Assembly: GCF_035506375.1 (NCBI RefSeq)
Contig: NZ_DATJPM010000039.1
Location: 1 to 64,000, forward strand
Direction of reading: 5' to 3'
Source of the DNA: Methanocella sp.
GTDB lineage: Archaea; Halobacteriota; Methanocellia; Methanocellales; Methanocellaceae
DNA: 64,000 bases
The translations under genes were made by a program, and so were the position numbers. This document shows positions 16,537 to 26,603 of the stretch, piece by piece (within the stretch, counting starts at the first letter, position 1; every line of letters starts with the position of its first letter). The notes under the pieces were generated by a model. The model was not told the origin of the DNA, made no database searches, and was given only the letters and a program-made list of their open reading frames with translations.

Positions 16537-17754
16537 TCAGCGCCCGTACTTCGCGTGGGCCTTCGCAAGGTCCTGGGAGGCCAGCGCGCCCAGTAAGGAT
16601 AGCTCTCCGGCCAGCCCTGCGGACGCCACGATCTCGGCGAATTTTCGGGCATTCGAGCCGGGGGGATTGCCGCCTCCCCGTACGCCCAAAAGGCTCAGGC
16701 ACTCGCTCTGGGTGGCGAGGCCGGTGCCTCCGCCCACCGTGCCCAGTGGCAGGCTGGGGAATGAGACCGAAAAATGCAGGTCCTCCCCGTCCATCTCCGC
16801 GGACGTTATGGCGTTACTCCCTTCTACGACGTGCGCCGGGTCCTGGCCGCAGGCGATGTACATGGCGGCGACGATGTTGGCGACCTGCGCGTTAAACCCG
16901 AAGGACACGGCCCGGGCGCTGCCCAAAAAGTTCTTCCGGTAGTTCACGTCGCACATGTCCTCCGGGGTGGCCCTGAGCTTCTCGACGATGATCTTTCTGG
17001 GAACGATGACCTCGGCGACCGTCGTGCGGCCACGACCCTCGATCACGTTGATGGCGGCGGGCTTTTTGTCTGTACACATGTTGCTCGACAGCGCCACGAG
17101 CTTCACGTCGAACTTCTTCTCGAGGCTCCTCATGATGGCATCCGAGGCGATGGTGACCATGTTCATGCCCATGGCGTCCTTGGTATCGAACGCCAGGCGC
17201 AGGAACACGCTCCGGCCCACCACGTAGGGGTCGACCCTCAGGAGCTCGCCGTGCTTTGTGGTCGTGCCGGCGATGGCCCGCATCTCGGCGAACAGCTCTG
17301 GCGTTTTTACCGCCTCCGCCAGGCGCCTCGCCTCTTTAAGGTTTTTCGCCTTTACTACGGGCGCCCGGGTCATCTCGTCCTGGAGGACGGCCGCGGCCAC
17401 GCCGCCGCTGGCCCGGCACACGGAGCAGCCGCGGTTCACGCTGGCCACCAGGGCGCCTTCCGTGGTCGCGAGGGGCAGGTAAAAGTCGCCCTTCGCGTAC
17501 TCGCCGTTAATGGCGATCGGCCCGGCGATGCCCAGTGGAATTTGAACGGCGCCGATGGCGTTCTCGATGTTTTTCCGGGTGACGACCTCCGGGTCGTATG
17601 AGTATTTGCCGATGCTGGAGAGGTCGGTGCCGGTAATGCGCTCGACCGCCTCGCGTCGCATGTCGACCGCCTCCCGGCGCGTCGAAGCGTTCTCGTCTGC
17701 CTGGTGAAGCTTAAGCTCGCCACTCGCCAGTTTTTTTACGATGTCCTCGCTCAT
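16537..17754 (-). CDS. hmgA: 3-hydroxy-3-methylglutaryl-CoA reductase (class I)
   Basis: 405 residues. It makes mevalonate for archaeal isoprenoid lipids. Visible motifs are the substrate loop ENAIGAVQIPLGIAGP (about 60-76), catalytic Glu in TTEGALVASVNRG (about 93), Lys in MCTDKKPAAINV (about 228), the Asp region VAAMYIACGQDPAH (about 285), the NAD(P)-binding motif DAMGMNM (about 175), GTVGGGTGLATQSE and the C-terminal His in LAKAHAKYGR. The start ATG at 17754 has AGGGAT upstream; a longer open frame to 17817 lacks a ribosome-binding site. It follows pyrI by eight bases, apparently forming a pyrB-pyrI-hmgA operon. Confidence 0.95.
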   Translation of the reverse strand: MSEDIVKKLASGELKLHQADENASTRREAVDMRREAVERITGTDLSSIGKYSYDPEVVTRKNIENAIGAVQIPLGIAGPIAINGEYAKGDFYLPLATTEGALVASVNRGCSVCRASGGVAAAVLQDEMTRAPVVKAKNLKEARRLAEAVKTPELFAEMRAIAGTTTKHGELLRVDPYVVGRSVFLRLAFDTKDAMGMNMVTIASDAIMRSLEKKFDVKLVALSSNMCTDKKPAAINVIEGRGRTTVAEVIVPRKIIVEKLRATPEDMCDVNYRKNFLGSARAVSFGFNAQVANIVAAMYIACGQDPAHVVEGSNAITSAEMDGEDLHFSVSFPSLPLGTVGGGTGLATQSECLSLLGVRGGGNPPGSNARKFAEIVASAGLAGELSLLGALASQDLAKAHAKYGR

Positions 17755-17762
17755 GTATATCC

Positions 17763-18233
17763 CTATAATAGATTGTCGGCTATGTTCTTGTCGAGCACGA
17801 ACTCGCAATAGGAGCACCGCAGGAGCACCGGGTCGGCCGATTCGACGGTGAACTTCGAGCTCACGGGCTCGTTGCTGTTAGAAATGCAGTTGGGGTTGCC
17901 GCACTTGACGATCCCCACGACGTTTTTGGGCATGCCGACGCGGAACTTCTCGGCGACGCCGTAATTCCTTATGATATTGATGGTGGCCCGGGGGGCGATA
18001 AGGGCGATGGTATCGACTTCCTCGGGCTCGAGCTCCCGGCCTTCGACCTTGACCACGTCCTTGGCGCCCATGGCGCCGCTGGGCACGTTCATTAAAAGGC
18101 TGACCACGTTCTTCGAGTGGCTGCCGATCCCCAGGATCTTTAGCACGTTGAGCGCCTGGCCTGACTCGATGTGGTCGATGACTGTGCCATTGTTGATCGG
18201 CTTGACACGCAGCTCGCGCTCGTTCACGTTCAT
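17763..18233 (-). CDS. pyrI: Aspartate carbamoyltransferase regulatory subunit
   Basis: 156 residues. The N-terminal nucleotide-binding domain contains LRVKPINNGTVIDHI and ALNVLKILGI. A C-terminal zinc domain has two cysteine pairs in CGNPNCIS and CSYCEF. The start is one base from the pyrB stop. It provides allosteric control of PyrB in UMP biosynthesis. Confidence 0.97.
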   Translation of the reverse strand: MNVNERELRVKPINNGTVIDHIESGQALNVLKILGIGSHSKNVVSLLMNVPSGAMGAKDVVKVEGRELEPEEVDTIALIAPRATINIIRNYGVAEKFRVGMPKNVVGIVKCGNPNCISNSNEPVSSKFTVESADPVLLRCSYCEFVLDKNIADNLL

Positions 18234-18234
18234 G

Positions 18235-19200
<966 letters not shown>

Positions 19201-19248
19201 CTATAAGCCGCAACCGGTAATTTAAGCATCACCGGCCAAATGTGTGCA

Positions 19249-19800
19249 TTAGTGTATAAATGAGAAGAGGCTCCTCACATAACCCAGGTACGGGATGCGG
19301 AACTTCGCCACGCCCAGTATCCATTCATCCCTGACGGGCGTGTTGGGGCAGATGCCGCTGCTCTGGTCGAAGAGGAAGTTGTTATCGCCTTTGGTGATAT
19401 AGCCGGAGCTGGGGGCCGCGATGCCCCCGTTCCACATGGGCTGCGAGGCATTTACATAATACAGCGCCCGATGTATGACAGGCGTCATGTTCTTGAGGCC
19501 GAAGGGCTGGTAAACGATGACGTCGCCGGCGCCATTGAAGGTCGAATAGTTCGTGCCCAGGGCGGCCTGGTACGTGGTGATGGGCGACTTCTGGATGCCC
19601 TGGATGATTATTAGATCCCCGTCGTGCATGTTGGGGTACATGCTCAGGCCGTCCACGCTCACCATCGGCGGCCATACGCCCGCGTATAAGAACAGCAATA
19701 GGGCGATGGCCCCGACGGCCAGGAGGGCGGTCAGCGTCTCCCTCGCCAGCGAGACCCAGAAGTTGTCGCTCTTCATGAACGTGTGGAAGGTATCCTTCAT
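19249..19800 (-). CDS. Signal peptidase I (archaeal Sec11-like, S26 family)
   Basis: 183 residues. An N-terminal transmembrane helix (about 19-42, LLAVGAIALLLFLYAGVW) is followed by box B with the nucleophile Ser in SVDGLSMYPNMHDGDL and box D with the His in VIHRALYYV. His replaces the bacterial catalytic Lys, as in archaeal and ER enzymes. An Asp follows in TKGDNNFLFDQ. It removes signal peptides from Sec substrates, such as the secreted proteins in this window. An AAAGGAG element lies 13 bases before the ATG, an unusually long spacing. Confidence 0.9.
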   Translation of the reverse strand: MKDTFHTFMKSDNFWVSLARETLTALLAVGAIALLLFLYAGVWPPMVSVDGLSMYPNMHDGDLIIIQGIQKSPITTYQAALGTNYSTFNGAGDVIVYQPFGLKNMTPVIHRALYYVNASQPMWNGGIAAPSSGYITKGDNNFLFDQSSGICPNTPVRDEWILGVAKFRIPYLGYVRSLFSFIH

Positions 19801-19835
19801 TGCCAGGCTAAAAACTCCTTTTTTAATTATTGCAT

Positions 19836-19862
19836 TTTATTATATTTTTTATATAATATAAA
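19836..19862. promoter_or_regulatory. Divergent AT-rich promoter region
   Basis: A run of TATA-like sequence (tatattttttatataatata) between the signal peptidase gene (complement strand) and the PolD small subunit gene. It can be read as a TATA box in both directions. Confidence 0.5.
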
Positions 19863-19921
19863 CGTTCTTATGGCGAGGCAAAACCTTAAAGCCGTTTCGC
19901 CTATGATTGGCATGTAAGCAT

Positions 19922-21412
19922 ATGCACGGCATTGAAATCGTAAAAGCGCTTGCGTCAAAGGGATACATGGTCGAGCCCGACGCCCTCGACGCCCTGGGCC
20001 AGGACCCGGACCCCGGGATAGTGGACCGGCTCGTCTCATGCCTGGACCCCGCGGCGCTGACCATCTCCCGGGACGACGTGGCCCGCTCCCTGCAAATCGG
20101 CGTTGCCTCGCAAAATAAGGTCGCGCTCATGGGGCAGATGGGTGTGCCCGCGGGGCAGATGGGCGTGCCCTCAGGGCTTATCTCCCGTAAGCCAACGCTG
20201 AAGATACTGTCGGACATCACCAACAACTCGACCTGTATCGGGGACTACGACGAGTTCGTGGGATATTTCCGTGACCGGTACGGCCGGCTCGGGGACATGA
20301 TGCGCCACCGCATCAGCTCCCGCCCCATCGAGAGCCTTAAGAAGAAAAGCCTGTCCCGGGGCGAGAAGGCCGAGGTAGCGGTCATCGGCATGGTGTCCGA
20401 CTTGCGGGACACGGCCAACGGCAACCGGCTCGTCGAGCTGGAGGACCGCACGGGCTCGGTGAGCGTGCTCATCTCGAAGGATAAGGACTTTTTCAATGCG
20501 CATCTCCTTCTGGACGAGGTGGTCGGCGTCACCGGCACCCTGCGGGAGGGCGGGCTGCTCATGGCCACGGGCATAGCCTACCCAGACGTGCCCAACACCA
20601 ACGTGCCCCGCCGGGCGGAGGAGCCCTGCGCCGCGGCCCTCATCTCCGACGTGCACATCGGCAGCAACACCTTCCTGGAAGACCCCTGGATGCGGTTCAT
20701 CGACTGGCTGAACGGGGATCTCGAGACGCAGCACGACCTGGTGTCGAGGCTGAAGTACGTGGTGGTCGCCGGGGACATTGTGGACGGCATCGGCGTCTAC
20801 CCCGGCCAGGAGAAGGAGCTCCGCATCATGGACATCTACGACCAGTACCGGAAGGCCGCCGAGTACTTCGACCAGTTCCCGAAGCGCCTGAAGATCATCA
20901 TCACTCCCGGTAACCACGATGCCGTGAGGCAGGCCGAGCCCCAGCCGGCGCTTTTAGAGGAAATGCAGCGCATGTTCAGGCACCCCAGCATCACCTTCGC
21001 CGGTAATCCGTCTGCAGTTGAAATGGAGGGGGTCAGGCTACTCATCTACCACGGCCGCTCGCTTGATGACCTGGTCTCGAACCTGCCCGGCGTCTCCTAT
21101 GCGAGGCCGGAGAAGGCCATGGTCGAATTATTGAAACGCCGGCACCTGTCGCCCATCTACGGCGGCAAGGTCATGATCGCCCCCGAGGCAAAGGACCACT
21201 TCGTCATCGACCCGCTGCCGGACATCATGCACAGCGGCCACGTGCATACCGTGGGAGTATGCCGCTACCGGGGGGTCACCCTGGTCAACTCGGGCACCTG
21301 GCAGTCCCAGACCGAGTTCCAGAAGCGGATGAACATACAGCCGGACCCTGCCCGCATCCCCGTTGTTGATTTGCAGTCCGGCGACGTGTCCATCGTAAAC
21401 TTTGGGGAATGA
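19922..21412 (+). CDS. polB: DNA polymerase D small subunit (DP1)
   Basis: 496 residues. An N-terminal helical region is followed by a repeat-containing linker (GQMGVPAGQMGVPSG, about 66-80), an OB fold (about 155-205, VIGMVSDLRDTANGNRLVELE) and a calcineurin-like phosphoesterase domain with ISDVHIGSNTF (about 242), VVAGDIVDG, TPGNHDAVRQ and MHSGHVHTVG. This is the 3'-5' proofreading exonuclease subunit of the euryarchaeal replicative polymerase; the metal ligands are intact. The ATG at 19922 is chosen over the TTG at 19907. The large subunit DP2 is not in the window. Confidence 0.95.
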   Translation: MHGIEIVKALASKGYMVEPDALDALGQDPDPGIVDRLVSCLDPAALTISRDDVARSLQIGVASQNKVALMGQMGVPAGQMGVPSGLISRKPTLKILSDITNNSTCIGDYDEFVGYFRDRYGRLGDMMRHRISSRPIESLKKKSLSRGEKAEVAVIGMVSDLRDTANGNRLVELEDRTGSVSVLISKDKDFFNAHLLLDEVVGVTGTLREGGLLMATGIAYPDVPNTNVPRRAEEPCAAALISDVHIGSNTFLEDPWMRFIDWLNGDLETQHDLVSRLKYVVVAGDIVDGIGVYPGQEKELRIMDIYDQYRKAAEYFDQFPKRLKIIITPGNHDAVRQAEPQPALLEEMQRMFRHPSITFAGNPSAVEMEGVRLLIYHGRSLDDLVSNLPGVSYARPEKAMVELLKRRHLSPIYGGKVMIAPEAKDHFVIDPLPDIMHSGHVHTVGVCRYRGVTLVNSGTWQSQTEFQKRMNIQPDPARIPVVDLQSGDVSIVNFGE

Positions 21413-21646
21413 AGGCTCGCCCCGGTAAATCTTGTTCTAAATAGTTTATTAGACGAGGATATGGCATGTTGAAGATATTTAAAGCAAACTAAAGCCGTAA
21501 TAAGCTATCGGGTTATGTATAAAGCTTATAAAGCCTGACAGCAGCAAGCATGCTTTTATAATCCCCTTCCCCTGGATGGATTGTAGTGCGGCGCTCTCCA
21601 GAAAGGAGGGCCTCTGCAGATAATCGATCACAGGGAGGAAAATAGG
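21413..21646. other. Intergenic promoter region of the secreted protein gene
   Basis: It contains the TATA-like element aagcttataaagcctga (21522-21538). The same 17-mer also occurs near 46303-46319, downstream of the aldolase gene. GGGAGG lies shortly before the ATG at 21647. Confidence 0.4.
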
Positions 21647-22615
21647 ATGAAGATCCAGATGAAAAGGGTCAGTATCACGGCGACGGCTGTGCTGTTCGCC
21701 ATGATGCTGGCCATACCGGCATTGGCGATGAGCGCGAGCGCGGCGAGCACGGGCTACGATCAGCAGCTGCTCCAGGCGCGGTATGACCTGGTGAGCGCCC
21801 GGGTGAACTTCGCCACGGGCGTCTACGCCGACACGGCGACGCTCGTGGCGAACGCCTCGGACCTGAACGTGCACGTGACCAGGCTGAACAGCGACCTCGG
21901 AACGCTGAAGGGCTACGCGAGCTCCGGCGGCAGGAGCGGCTTCAACAGCTTCCTGACCGGGACCGTCCAGCCGGACATGGCGTCCGGCATGGCGGCGCTG
22001 AAGGCGGACATGCTTAAATTCAAAGAATGGGGCGTCAGCGCCGGGACGAAGCAGCAGCTCAAGGCCGATTACCAGGCCCGGAAGAGCACCTTCGACCAGC
22101 AGACCGACGCTGCCATCATCGAGCTGGGCAACGTCCGGCTGAACTATTATAATGATGCCATGTCAAAAGATGATCAGCGCATGTCGCAGTTGAGCGCCAG
22201 GGGCATCGACGTCTCGGGCATGGAGAGCGTGAAGTCCGAAGCCATGTCCAGCGTGGTCACACCTCTGCAGTCGGCCATCAGCTCCGGCAACGCCGATGCC
22301 GTAAAGGCAGAGCTGCACGACAAATGCCTTGGCAACGGCCAGCCTTACAGCGACCACTTCTTCGCGAAGACGGACCTGGCGGCCCTGACGGCGACGGGCG
22401 CGAAGATCGGCGCCAGCACGGATAACGCGACCATACAGCAGCAGCTCGCCGACGCGAACGCGAAGCTCTCCAGCGCCCAGGGCACGCTGAACGTAGTGGG
22501 CACGAACCCCTACACCTCGGACCAGCAGAGCCAGATATGGGACAACCTGAAGGCCGCTTCCGACGGGCTGAAGACGATTCTCAAGGAGCTTAACAGCCAG
22601 AACAAGCAGGGATAA
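21647..22615 (+). CDS. Secreted helical protein of unknown function
   Basis: 322 residues with a clear signal peptide (MKIQMKRVSITATAVLFAMM... cleaved near ALAMSASAAS, about residue 33). The mature part is Ala/Ser/Gln-rich and predicted all-helical with long coiled-coil-like stretches (LLQARYDLVSARVNFATG; QQQLADANAKLSSAQGTLN). No enzyme motif is seen and there is one Cys (DKCLGNG). GGGAGG precedes the start. A lipoprotein gene follows 33 bases downstream. Related coiled-coil secreted proteins are common in methanogens, but I do not recognise a named family. Confidence 0.8.
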   Translation: MKIQMKRVSITATAVLFAMMLAIPALAMSASAASTGYDQQLLQARYDLVSARVNFATGVYADTATLVANASDLNVHVTRLNSDLGTLKGYASSGGRSGFNSFLTGTVQPDMASGMAALKADMLKFKEWGVSAGTKQQLKADYQARKSTFDQQTDAAIIELGNVRLNYYNDAMSKDDQRMSQLSARGIDVSGMESVKSEAMSSVVTPLQSAISSGNADAVKAELHDKCLGNGQPYSDHFFAKTDLAALTATGAKIGASTDNATIQQQLADANAKLSSAQGTLNVVGTNPYTSDQQSQIWDNLKAASDGLKTILKELNSQNKQG

Positions 22616-22634
22616 CTCGATTACCCCTGCTTTT
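22604..22634 (+). terminator. Hairpin with T-run between the secreted protein and lipoprotein genes
   Basis: AAGCAGGG (22604-22611) pairs with CCCTGCTT (22625-22632) and is followed by TT. It overlaps the stop codon of the upstream gene and may attenuate transcription into the lipoprotein gene. Confidence 0.45.
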
Positions 22635-22648
22635 GAGGTGTCAAACTC

Positions 22649-22978
22649 ATGGATAGAAAGGTTCTGGCAATGTTCCTCATACTCCTCACGGCCGCCTGCC
22701 TCATCGCGGGCTGCACGGGCCGGAGGAACGAAGCGACATCGACCCCGACGACCGCTCCCGCGGCAGTGACGACCGTCACGCCGGCGGCGGGCGCGACCGT
22801 CCAGCCCTCGGCCGCCCCCGGCCAGGCCAGTGCCACGCCTGCCCCCTCCACGGCCATTACTGAAAATTCGAGCCCAGGAGTGGCCGGCCTCGACCCCTCG
22901 CTGCTGAGCATATCCGGCGAGAACCAGGATGAGGGAGGCTTCTCCGATGACGGGCTTCCCACGCCCACGGTGGATTAA
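22649..22978 (+). CDS. Small lipoprotein with a Thr/Pro/Ala-rich stalk
   Basis: 109 residues. The signal sequence ends in the lipobox LIAGC (Cys about residue 23). The rest is low-complexity Thr/Pro/Ala/Ser (TPTTAPAAVTTVTPAAG), which resembles a glycosylated stalk, with an acidic tail. There is no folded domain to assign. It is probably anchored to the outer face of the membrane. Its stop overlaps the 3' end of the convergent DUF2225 gene by four bases. Confidence 0.75.
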   Translation: MDRKVLAMFLILLTAACLIAGCTGRRNEATSTPTTAPAAVTTVTPAAGATVQPSAAPGQASATPAPSTAITENSSPGVAGLDPSLLSISGENQDEGGFSDDGLPTPTVD

Positions 22979-23619
22979 AAGTAATCGGAAGGGCTCGTAA
23001 GCTGGCGGCGGGCGAAGTCCCCTATCCCGGGCTCGCCCCCGCATTCTTTTAAGGCCTGCTCCACTTTACCGTAGTACGATTTCGCCTTCTCCGCATCGCC
23101 CAGGCGCCGGGCGATGTCGCCGATGAGGTACGTATACACGGCTTTGTTCTCGTTCGGCGCGTCGGCCTGCTCCAGCGCCCTCTCGAAGTAGAACATGGCC
23201 TTCTCCAGGTAGAAACGCTCATTATCCTTCTCGCCTTTGATGCGGCAGCACCAGGCCCCCATGTGGTAGATGCGGGCCAGCACCGCGAACGGGGCGCCCC
23301 GCCACTCGGCGCACAGCGCCGCCAGGTAATAGTTACCGTTCGTGCCGATCCTGACCTTCTTTATCTCTGGCGTGATGTTCTCCTCGAGCATTCCCTTGAA
23401 AACGGGCGTGAAGCTCTGGGGCTGGAAGTCGCCCTCGTAGCCCGTATAGCCGCAGCTCGCGCACGTGTGGACGAAGTAGCAGACGGGCTGCAGGCCCTCG
23501 GCCTCCTTATAGAGGTCGGAGTGGAGCCTCCCGAAGGAATTCGTGGAAGCCACCATCTGCGACTCGAACTTGTTGCCGCAGAACGGGCAGGTGAACTGGT
23601 GGGGCTGTAGCGTGGTCAT
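22975..23619 (-). CDS. DUF2225-family protein with zinc-binding cysteines
   Basis: 214 residues. The N-terminal CPFCGNKFESQMVAST and the later CASCGYTGYEGDF form a two-CxxC metal site typical of DUF2225. The second half (about 105-205) is made of TPR-like helical repeats (KDNERFYLEKAMFYFERALEQA; GDIARRLGDAEKAKSYYGK). No catalytic residues are visible. It is probably cytoplasmic and an adaptor. It is transcribed divergently from nothing nearby, with its own start at 23619. Confidence 0.85.
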   Translation of the reverse strand: MTTLQPHQFTCPFCGNKFESQMVASTNSFGRLHSDLYKEAEGLQPVCYFVHTCASCGYTGYEGDFQPQSFTPVFKGMLEENITPEIKKVRIGTNGNYYLAALCAEWRGAPFAVLARIYHMGAWCCRIKGEKDNERFYLEKAMFYFERALEQADAPNENKAVYTYLIGDIARRLGDAEKAKSYYGKVEQALKECGGEPGIGDFARRQLTSPSDYF

Positions 23620-23658
23620 CGCGATAATGTGGGCTGCCGGACGATAAAAAAGTGTTGT

Positions 23659-24450
23659 CTACCGGCCGTACATTTTCCGGACGACTTCCATGACTCCCAT
23701 GCCCTTATCAGTGATCTGGTAGAGGCCGCTGTCCTCTTTTGAGACCAGGCCCGAGGAGGCCAGCTTGTTCAGGTGATATATGAGGTGGCCTCCCCCGTAG
23801 CCGGTGACCTTGCCCAGCTCCTTGAACGACATGCCCCCTGACGTCAGGTGTTTAAGCATGATGAACCGGCCCCTGTGGGACAGCGGGTCGATGAGCTCTG
23901 ACACGGTGAGGTCGTCCGGAAGCTGCTTGAAATACGTGCGGCTTCGCCTCACCGCTATTTCGTTCCGGTACGCGGTGAACTTCTTTTCCATGCCCAGCAG
24001 CCGGTCCCGCTCGGCGATGTAGATCCACTGGCAGCGCTCGCAGGCCGTGCCCTTGAAGCTCCGGGAATCGTCGTCGTCGTGGGCGACGATGGCGGCCAGC
24101 GCCTTTTCCCTTGTTTCCTGCGGGGCGCCGTCCATGCTGTCGATGCCCTTGCGTAAGTGCTCCTCGACGAAGTGCGCGATGCACGAGTCCCTCTCCGTCG
24201 GCGGGCAATCGTGGCACATCTCCTCATTAAACCGCTTTTCCGCGCCCCCGATGGACATCTCGTAGGCGATCTGCCTGTACCCGGCCGACATGGCGTCCTG
24301 TAATCCCGCCGTCATGTCCTCGAGCATCGCCACCTGGGCTTCTTTTAATTCGGCGGCCATGGATGCGATCTCCTGCCGGAGTTCCGAGCGCATCTCCTTC
24401 ATGTCCCGCTCGATGCCCGCGATCCGCTCCTCGATCCTGTCCTTCCTCAT
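23659..24450 (-). CDS. Coiled-coil and Cys-rich protein with an ArsR-like winged helix
   Basis: 263 residues. An N-terminal coiled coil (about 1-50, RIEERIAGIERDMKEMRSE) leads to a central region with CHDC and ...DSC (about 79-89) and CERC (about 136-139), possibly a metal or Fe-S site. A C-terminal winged helix follows (about 190-260: LSHRGRFIMLKHLTSGGMSFKELGK...GGGHLIYHLNKLASSGLV). This architecture suggests a redox- or metal-responsive transcription regulator; that is inference. Its target is unknown. The divergent neighbour across the 157-base gap is the small gene at 24608. Confidence 0.8.
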   Translation of the reverse strand: MRKDRIEERIAGIERDMKEMRSELRQEIASMAAELKEAQVAMLEDMTAGLQDAMSAGYRQIAYEMSIGGAEKRFNEEMCHDCPPTERDSCIAHFVEEHLRKGIDSMDGAPQETREKALAAIVAHDDDDSRSFKGTACERCQWIYIAERDRLLGMEKKFTAYRNEIAVRRSRTYFKQLPDDLTVSELIDPLSHRGRFIMLKHLTSGGMSFKELGKVTGYGGGHLIYHLNKLASSGLVSKEDSGLYQITDKGMGVMEVVRKMYGR

Positions 24451-24607
24451 CGATCTGTATGTTAGCTCTGAAGTATAATAAAATTACCGTATATTAGTTA
24501 AAACCGGATAAAATTCTAGCCATATTTCCATAAGGTAAGTTTTCGATATACAAATTTTACCTTAACAGATATCATCTTCATTCGCCAATAAGCCCGTGAG
24601 GCTGAAC

Positions 24608-24829
24608 ATGGAAATGTACACCAGTAAAGATAAAAATGTGTTAACAACCGTATTTCAGGGCCACGCTGTCAATAAGTTCTTCAGGATAGCGCATTCTATT
24701 CTAAAAATTGGCCTGTCCAGCGGCGAGAGAGCGAAGACAGAGGCAGAACGCCAGGCTGAAAACCGCAAGAGATGCTACGAGGCACAGGCGATAGCCGATA
24801 CATGGCAGGGGCCGAGGTACTATCGATAA
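24608..24829 (+). CDS. Small basic protein of unknown function
   Basis: 73 residues starting MEMYTSKDKNVLTTVF, with GTGAGG upstream of the ATG. It is charged and ends with an Arg/Glu-rich helix (ERAKTEAERQAENRKRCYEA). It overlaps no other gene and lies in its own gap, divergent from the winged-helix gene at 23659. No family recognised; coding status is moderately likely. Confidence 0.5.
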   Translation: MEMYTSKDKNVLTTVFQGHAVNKFFRIAHSILKIGLSSGERAKTEAERQAENRKRCYEAQAIADTWQGPRYYR

Positions 24830-24844
24830 AATGGTAAAAGGGGC

Positions 24845-25984
24845 TTAAACGCGCCCCTGCTCCTTTACGATTCGGGCGATGTCCGAGCCGACGTCCGACG
24901 TCTTCGAGGACCCGCCCAGATCATAAGTCCGGACCTTCCTGTCCACGAGGTTCTTCTCGATGGCCGTCAGGATGCCGCCGGCCGCCTCCTTTTCCCCTAA
25001 ATACTCCATCATGAGCGCGCCGGCCCAGATGGTGGCGATGGGGTTGACCTTGTTTAGGCCCTTATACCTGGGAGCGGAGCCGCCCATGGGCTCGAACATG
25101 CTGGTGCCCTCCGGGTTGATGTTCCCGCCCGGGGCCAGGCCCAGGCCGCCCTGGATCATGGCGCCCAGGTCCGTGATGATGTCGCCGAACATGTTGGGGG
25201 CCACGACCACGTCGAAGAACTCCGGGTTCTTCACGAACCACATGGTTACCGCGTCGACGAAATTAAAATCGGTCTTGACGTCCGGGTAGCCCTTGCCCAC
25301 ATCCTGGAATATCTCCCTCCAGAAGCCATAGATGTCCGTCATGACGTTGGCCTTGTCGACGCTCGATAAGTGCTTGTGGCGCTGCTGCGCCAGCTTATAT
25401 GAGTAGTCGATAATGCGCCAGGTGCCCTCTTTGCTTATCACGCCGATCTGGTAGGCGATCTCGTCGCTGTCCGTGAGCACGTCCAGGTCGAACTTGGCGC
25501 TGAACGTCTCGCGCATTAGCTTTAAGTGCTGGTGGGACAGCCCCTTCACGCCGCGGCCCCCGATGCCCGCGTAGAAGTCCTCGGTGTTCTCCCTCACGAC
25601 GTAAAAGTCGATGTCCTTCGAGGTCTTGTTTTTAATGGGCGTGTCCACGCCCTCCAGTAATTTAACCGGGCGCAGGTTAATATACTGGTCGAAGTAGAAC
25701 CGCATCTTCAGCAGCACGCCCTTCTCCAGAATGCCCGTCTTGACCTTCCGCTCATCGCCCAGCGAGCCCAGGTAGATCGCCCGGTAGCCGCCCAGCTCCC
25801 TGAGCGTGTCCTCGGAAACGGTCTCCCCCGTCTCCAGGTAGTGGTCGGCGCCCAGGGGCATGACCACCCAGTCCACGTCGTAGCCGTAGACCTCGCCCGC
25901 CGCCTCGACGACCTTTTTACCCTCGGCAATGACCTCGGGGCCGATGCCGTCCCCCGGGATCACCGGTATCTTGTACGATGTCAT
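24845..25984 (-). CDS. leuB: 3-isopropylmalate dehydrogenase
   Basis: 379 residues of the beta-decarboxylating dehydrogenase family. Motifs are [14 protein letters not shown] at the N-terminus, the substrate helix [22 protein letters not shown] (split here as LLKMRFYF and INLRPVK), [12 protein letters not shown], and the metal/NAD region [21 protein letters not shown] and [12 protein letters not shown]. It is the third enzyme of leucine synthesis. Since it sits in one operon with leuC and leuD it most likely acts there, although homoisocitrate dehydrogenase (coenzyme B synthesis) has the same fold and cannot be excluded. Confidence 0.85.
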   Translation of the reverse strand: MTSYKIPVIPGDGIGPEVIAEGKKVVEAAGEVYGYDVDWVVMPLGADHYLETGETVSEDTLRELGGYRAIYLGSLGDERKVKTGILEKGVLLKMRFYFDQYINLRPVKLLEGVDTPIKNKTSKDIDFYVVRENTEDFYAGIGGRGVKGLSHQHLKLMRETFSAKFDLDVLTDSDEIAYQIGVISKEGTWRIIDYSYKLAQQRHKHLSSVDKANVMTDIYGFWREIFQDVGKGYPDVKTDFNFVDAVTMWFVKNPEFFDVVVAPNMFGDIITDLGAMIQGGLGLAPGGNINPEGTSMFEPMGGSAPRYKGLNKVNPIATIWAGALMMEYLGEKEAAGGILTAIEKNLVDRKVRTYDLGGSSKTSDVGSDIARIVKEQGRV

Positions 25985-26021
25985 CCAGTAACCTCTTGAA
26001 CCATAGTAGTATGAGTGCTAT

Positions 26022-26603
26022 TCATCTATTCTTCTTTGTCATTTGCTTTTTGGCCGGCTTCTTCGCGGCCGGCCTGCTCTTCTTCGAGACCAGGGCCCTG
26101 GCATACTCGATGAGCCCGCCCTTATCCACGATGTCCTCTAAAAATTCGGGCAGGGGGACGGTCCTGTAAGTCTCGTTCTTCGTAAGGTTTTTAATATTAT
26201 TGCCCTCGAGCTCCAGGATGTCGCCGTCCGAGATGCGGCCGGCGTCCTTGCACTCCAGCATGGGGAGGCCGATGTTGATGGAGTTCCTGAAGAAGATGCG
26301 GGCGAAGGACTTCGCGATGACGCACTTTATTCCCGCCCCTTTGAGCGCCAGGGGCGCGTGCTCCCGCGAGGAGCCGCAGCCGAAGTTCTCCCCGGCCACC
26401 ACGACGTCCCCGGGAGAGGGCCTGAAGTCCGGCCTCACGCCCTCGAAGGCGTGCCTCGCCAGCTCCTTCGGGTCATTGATGATCAAGAACCTGCCGGGGA
26501 TGATGGCGTCGGTGTCCACGTCGTCCCCGAACTTCCAGGCCCTCGCGAGGTCCTTCGCGCTCTCCATTACCAGCTTCTTTGTCGCTTTCCTTGCCATGGT
26601 CAC
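26022..26603 (-). CDS. leuD: 3-isopropylmalate dehydratase small subunit
   Basis: 193 residues. The swivel-domain motifs are [18 protein letters not shown] and [19 protein letters not shown]. The specificity loop reads PGRFLIIND; a hydrophobic loop of this kind is closer to the YLVY-type loop of isopropylmalate isomerases than to the YLRT loop of methanogen homoaconitase. A Lys/Ala-rich tail ([19 protein letters not shown]) extends beyond the usual length. Its ATG overlaps the leuC stop (ATGA), so it is translationally coupled. Confidence 0.87.
   Translation of the reverse strand: MTMARKATKKLVMESAKDLARAWKFGDDVDTDAIIPGRFLIINDPKELARHAFEGVRPDFRPSPGDVVVAGENFGCGSSREHAPLALKGAGIKCVIAKSFARIFFRNSINIGLPMLECKDAGRISDGDILELEGNNIKNLTKNETYRTVPLPEFLEDIVDKGGLIEYARALVSKKSRPAAKKPAKKQMTKKNR

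Noticed and set aside
16774..17601. 275-residue open frame on the plus strand
   Set aside because: It lies fully inside hmgA on the other strand and has the Arg/Gly/His/Asp-rich composition of a GC-rich antisense frame.
22163..23044. 293-residue complement-strand open frame
   Set aside because: Antisense to the secreted protein and lipoprotein genes, both of which have signal sequences and ribosome-binding sites.
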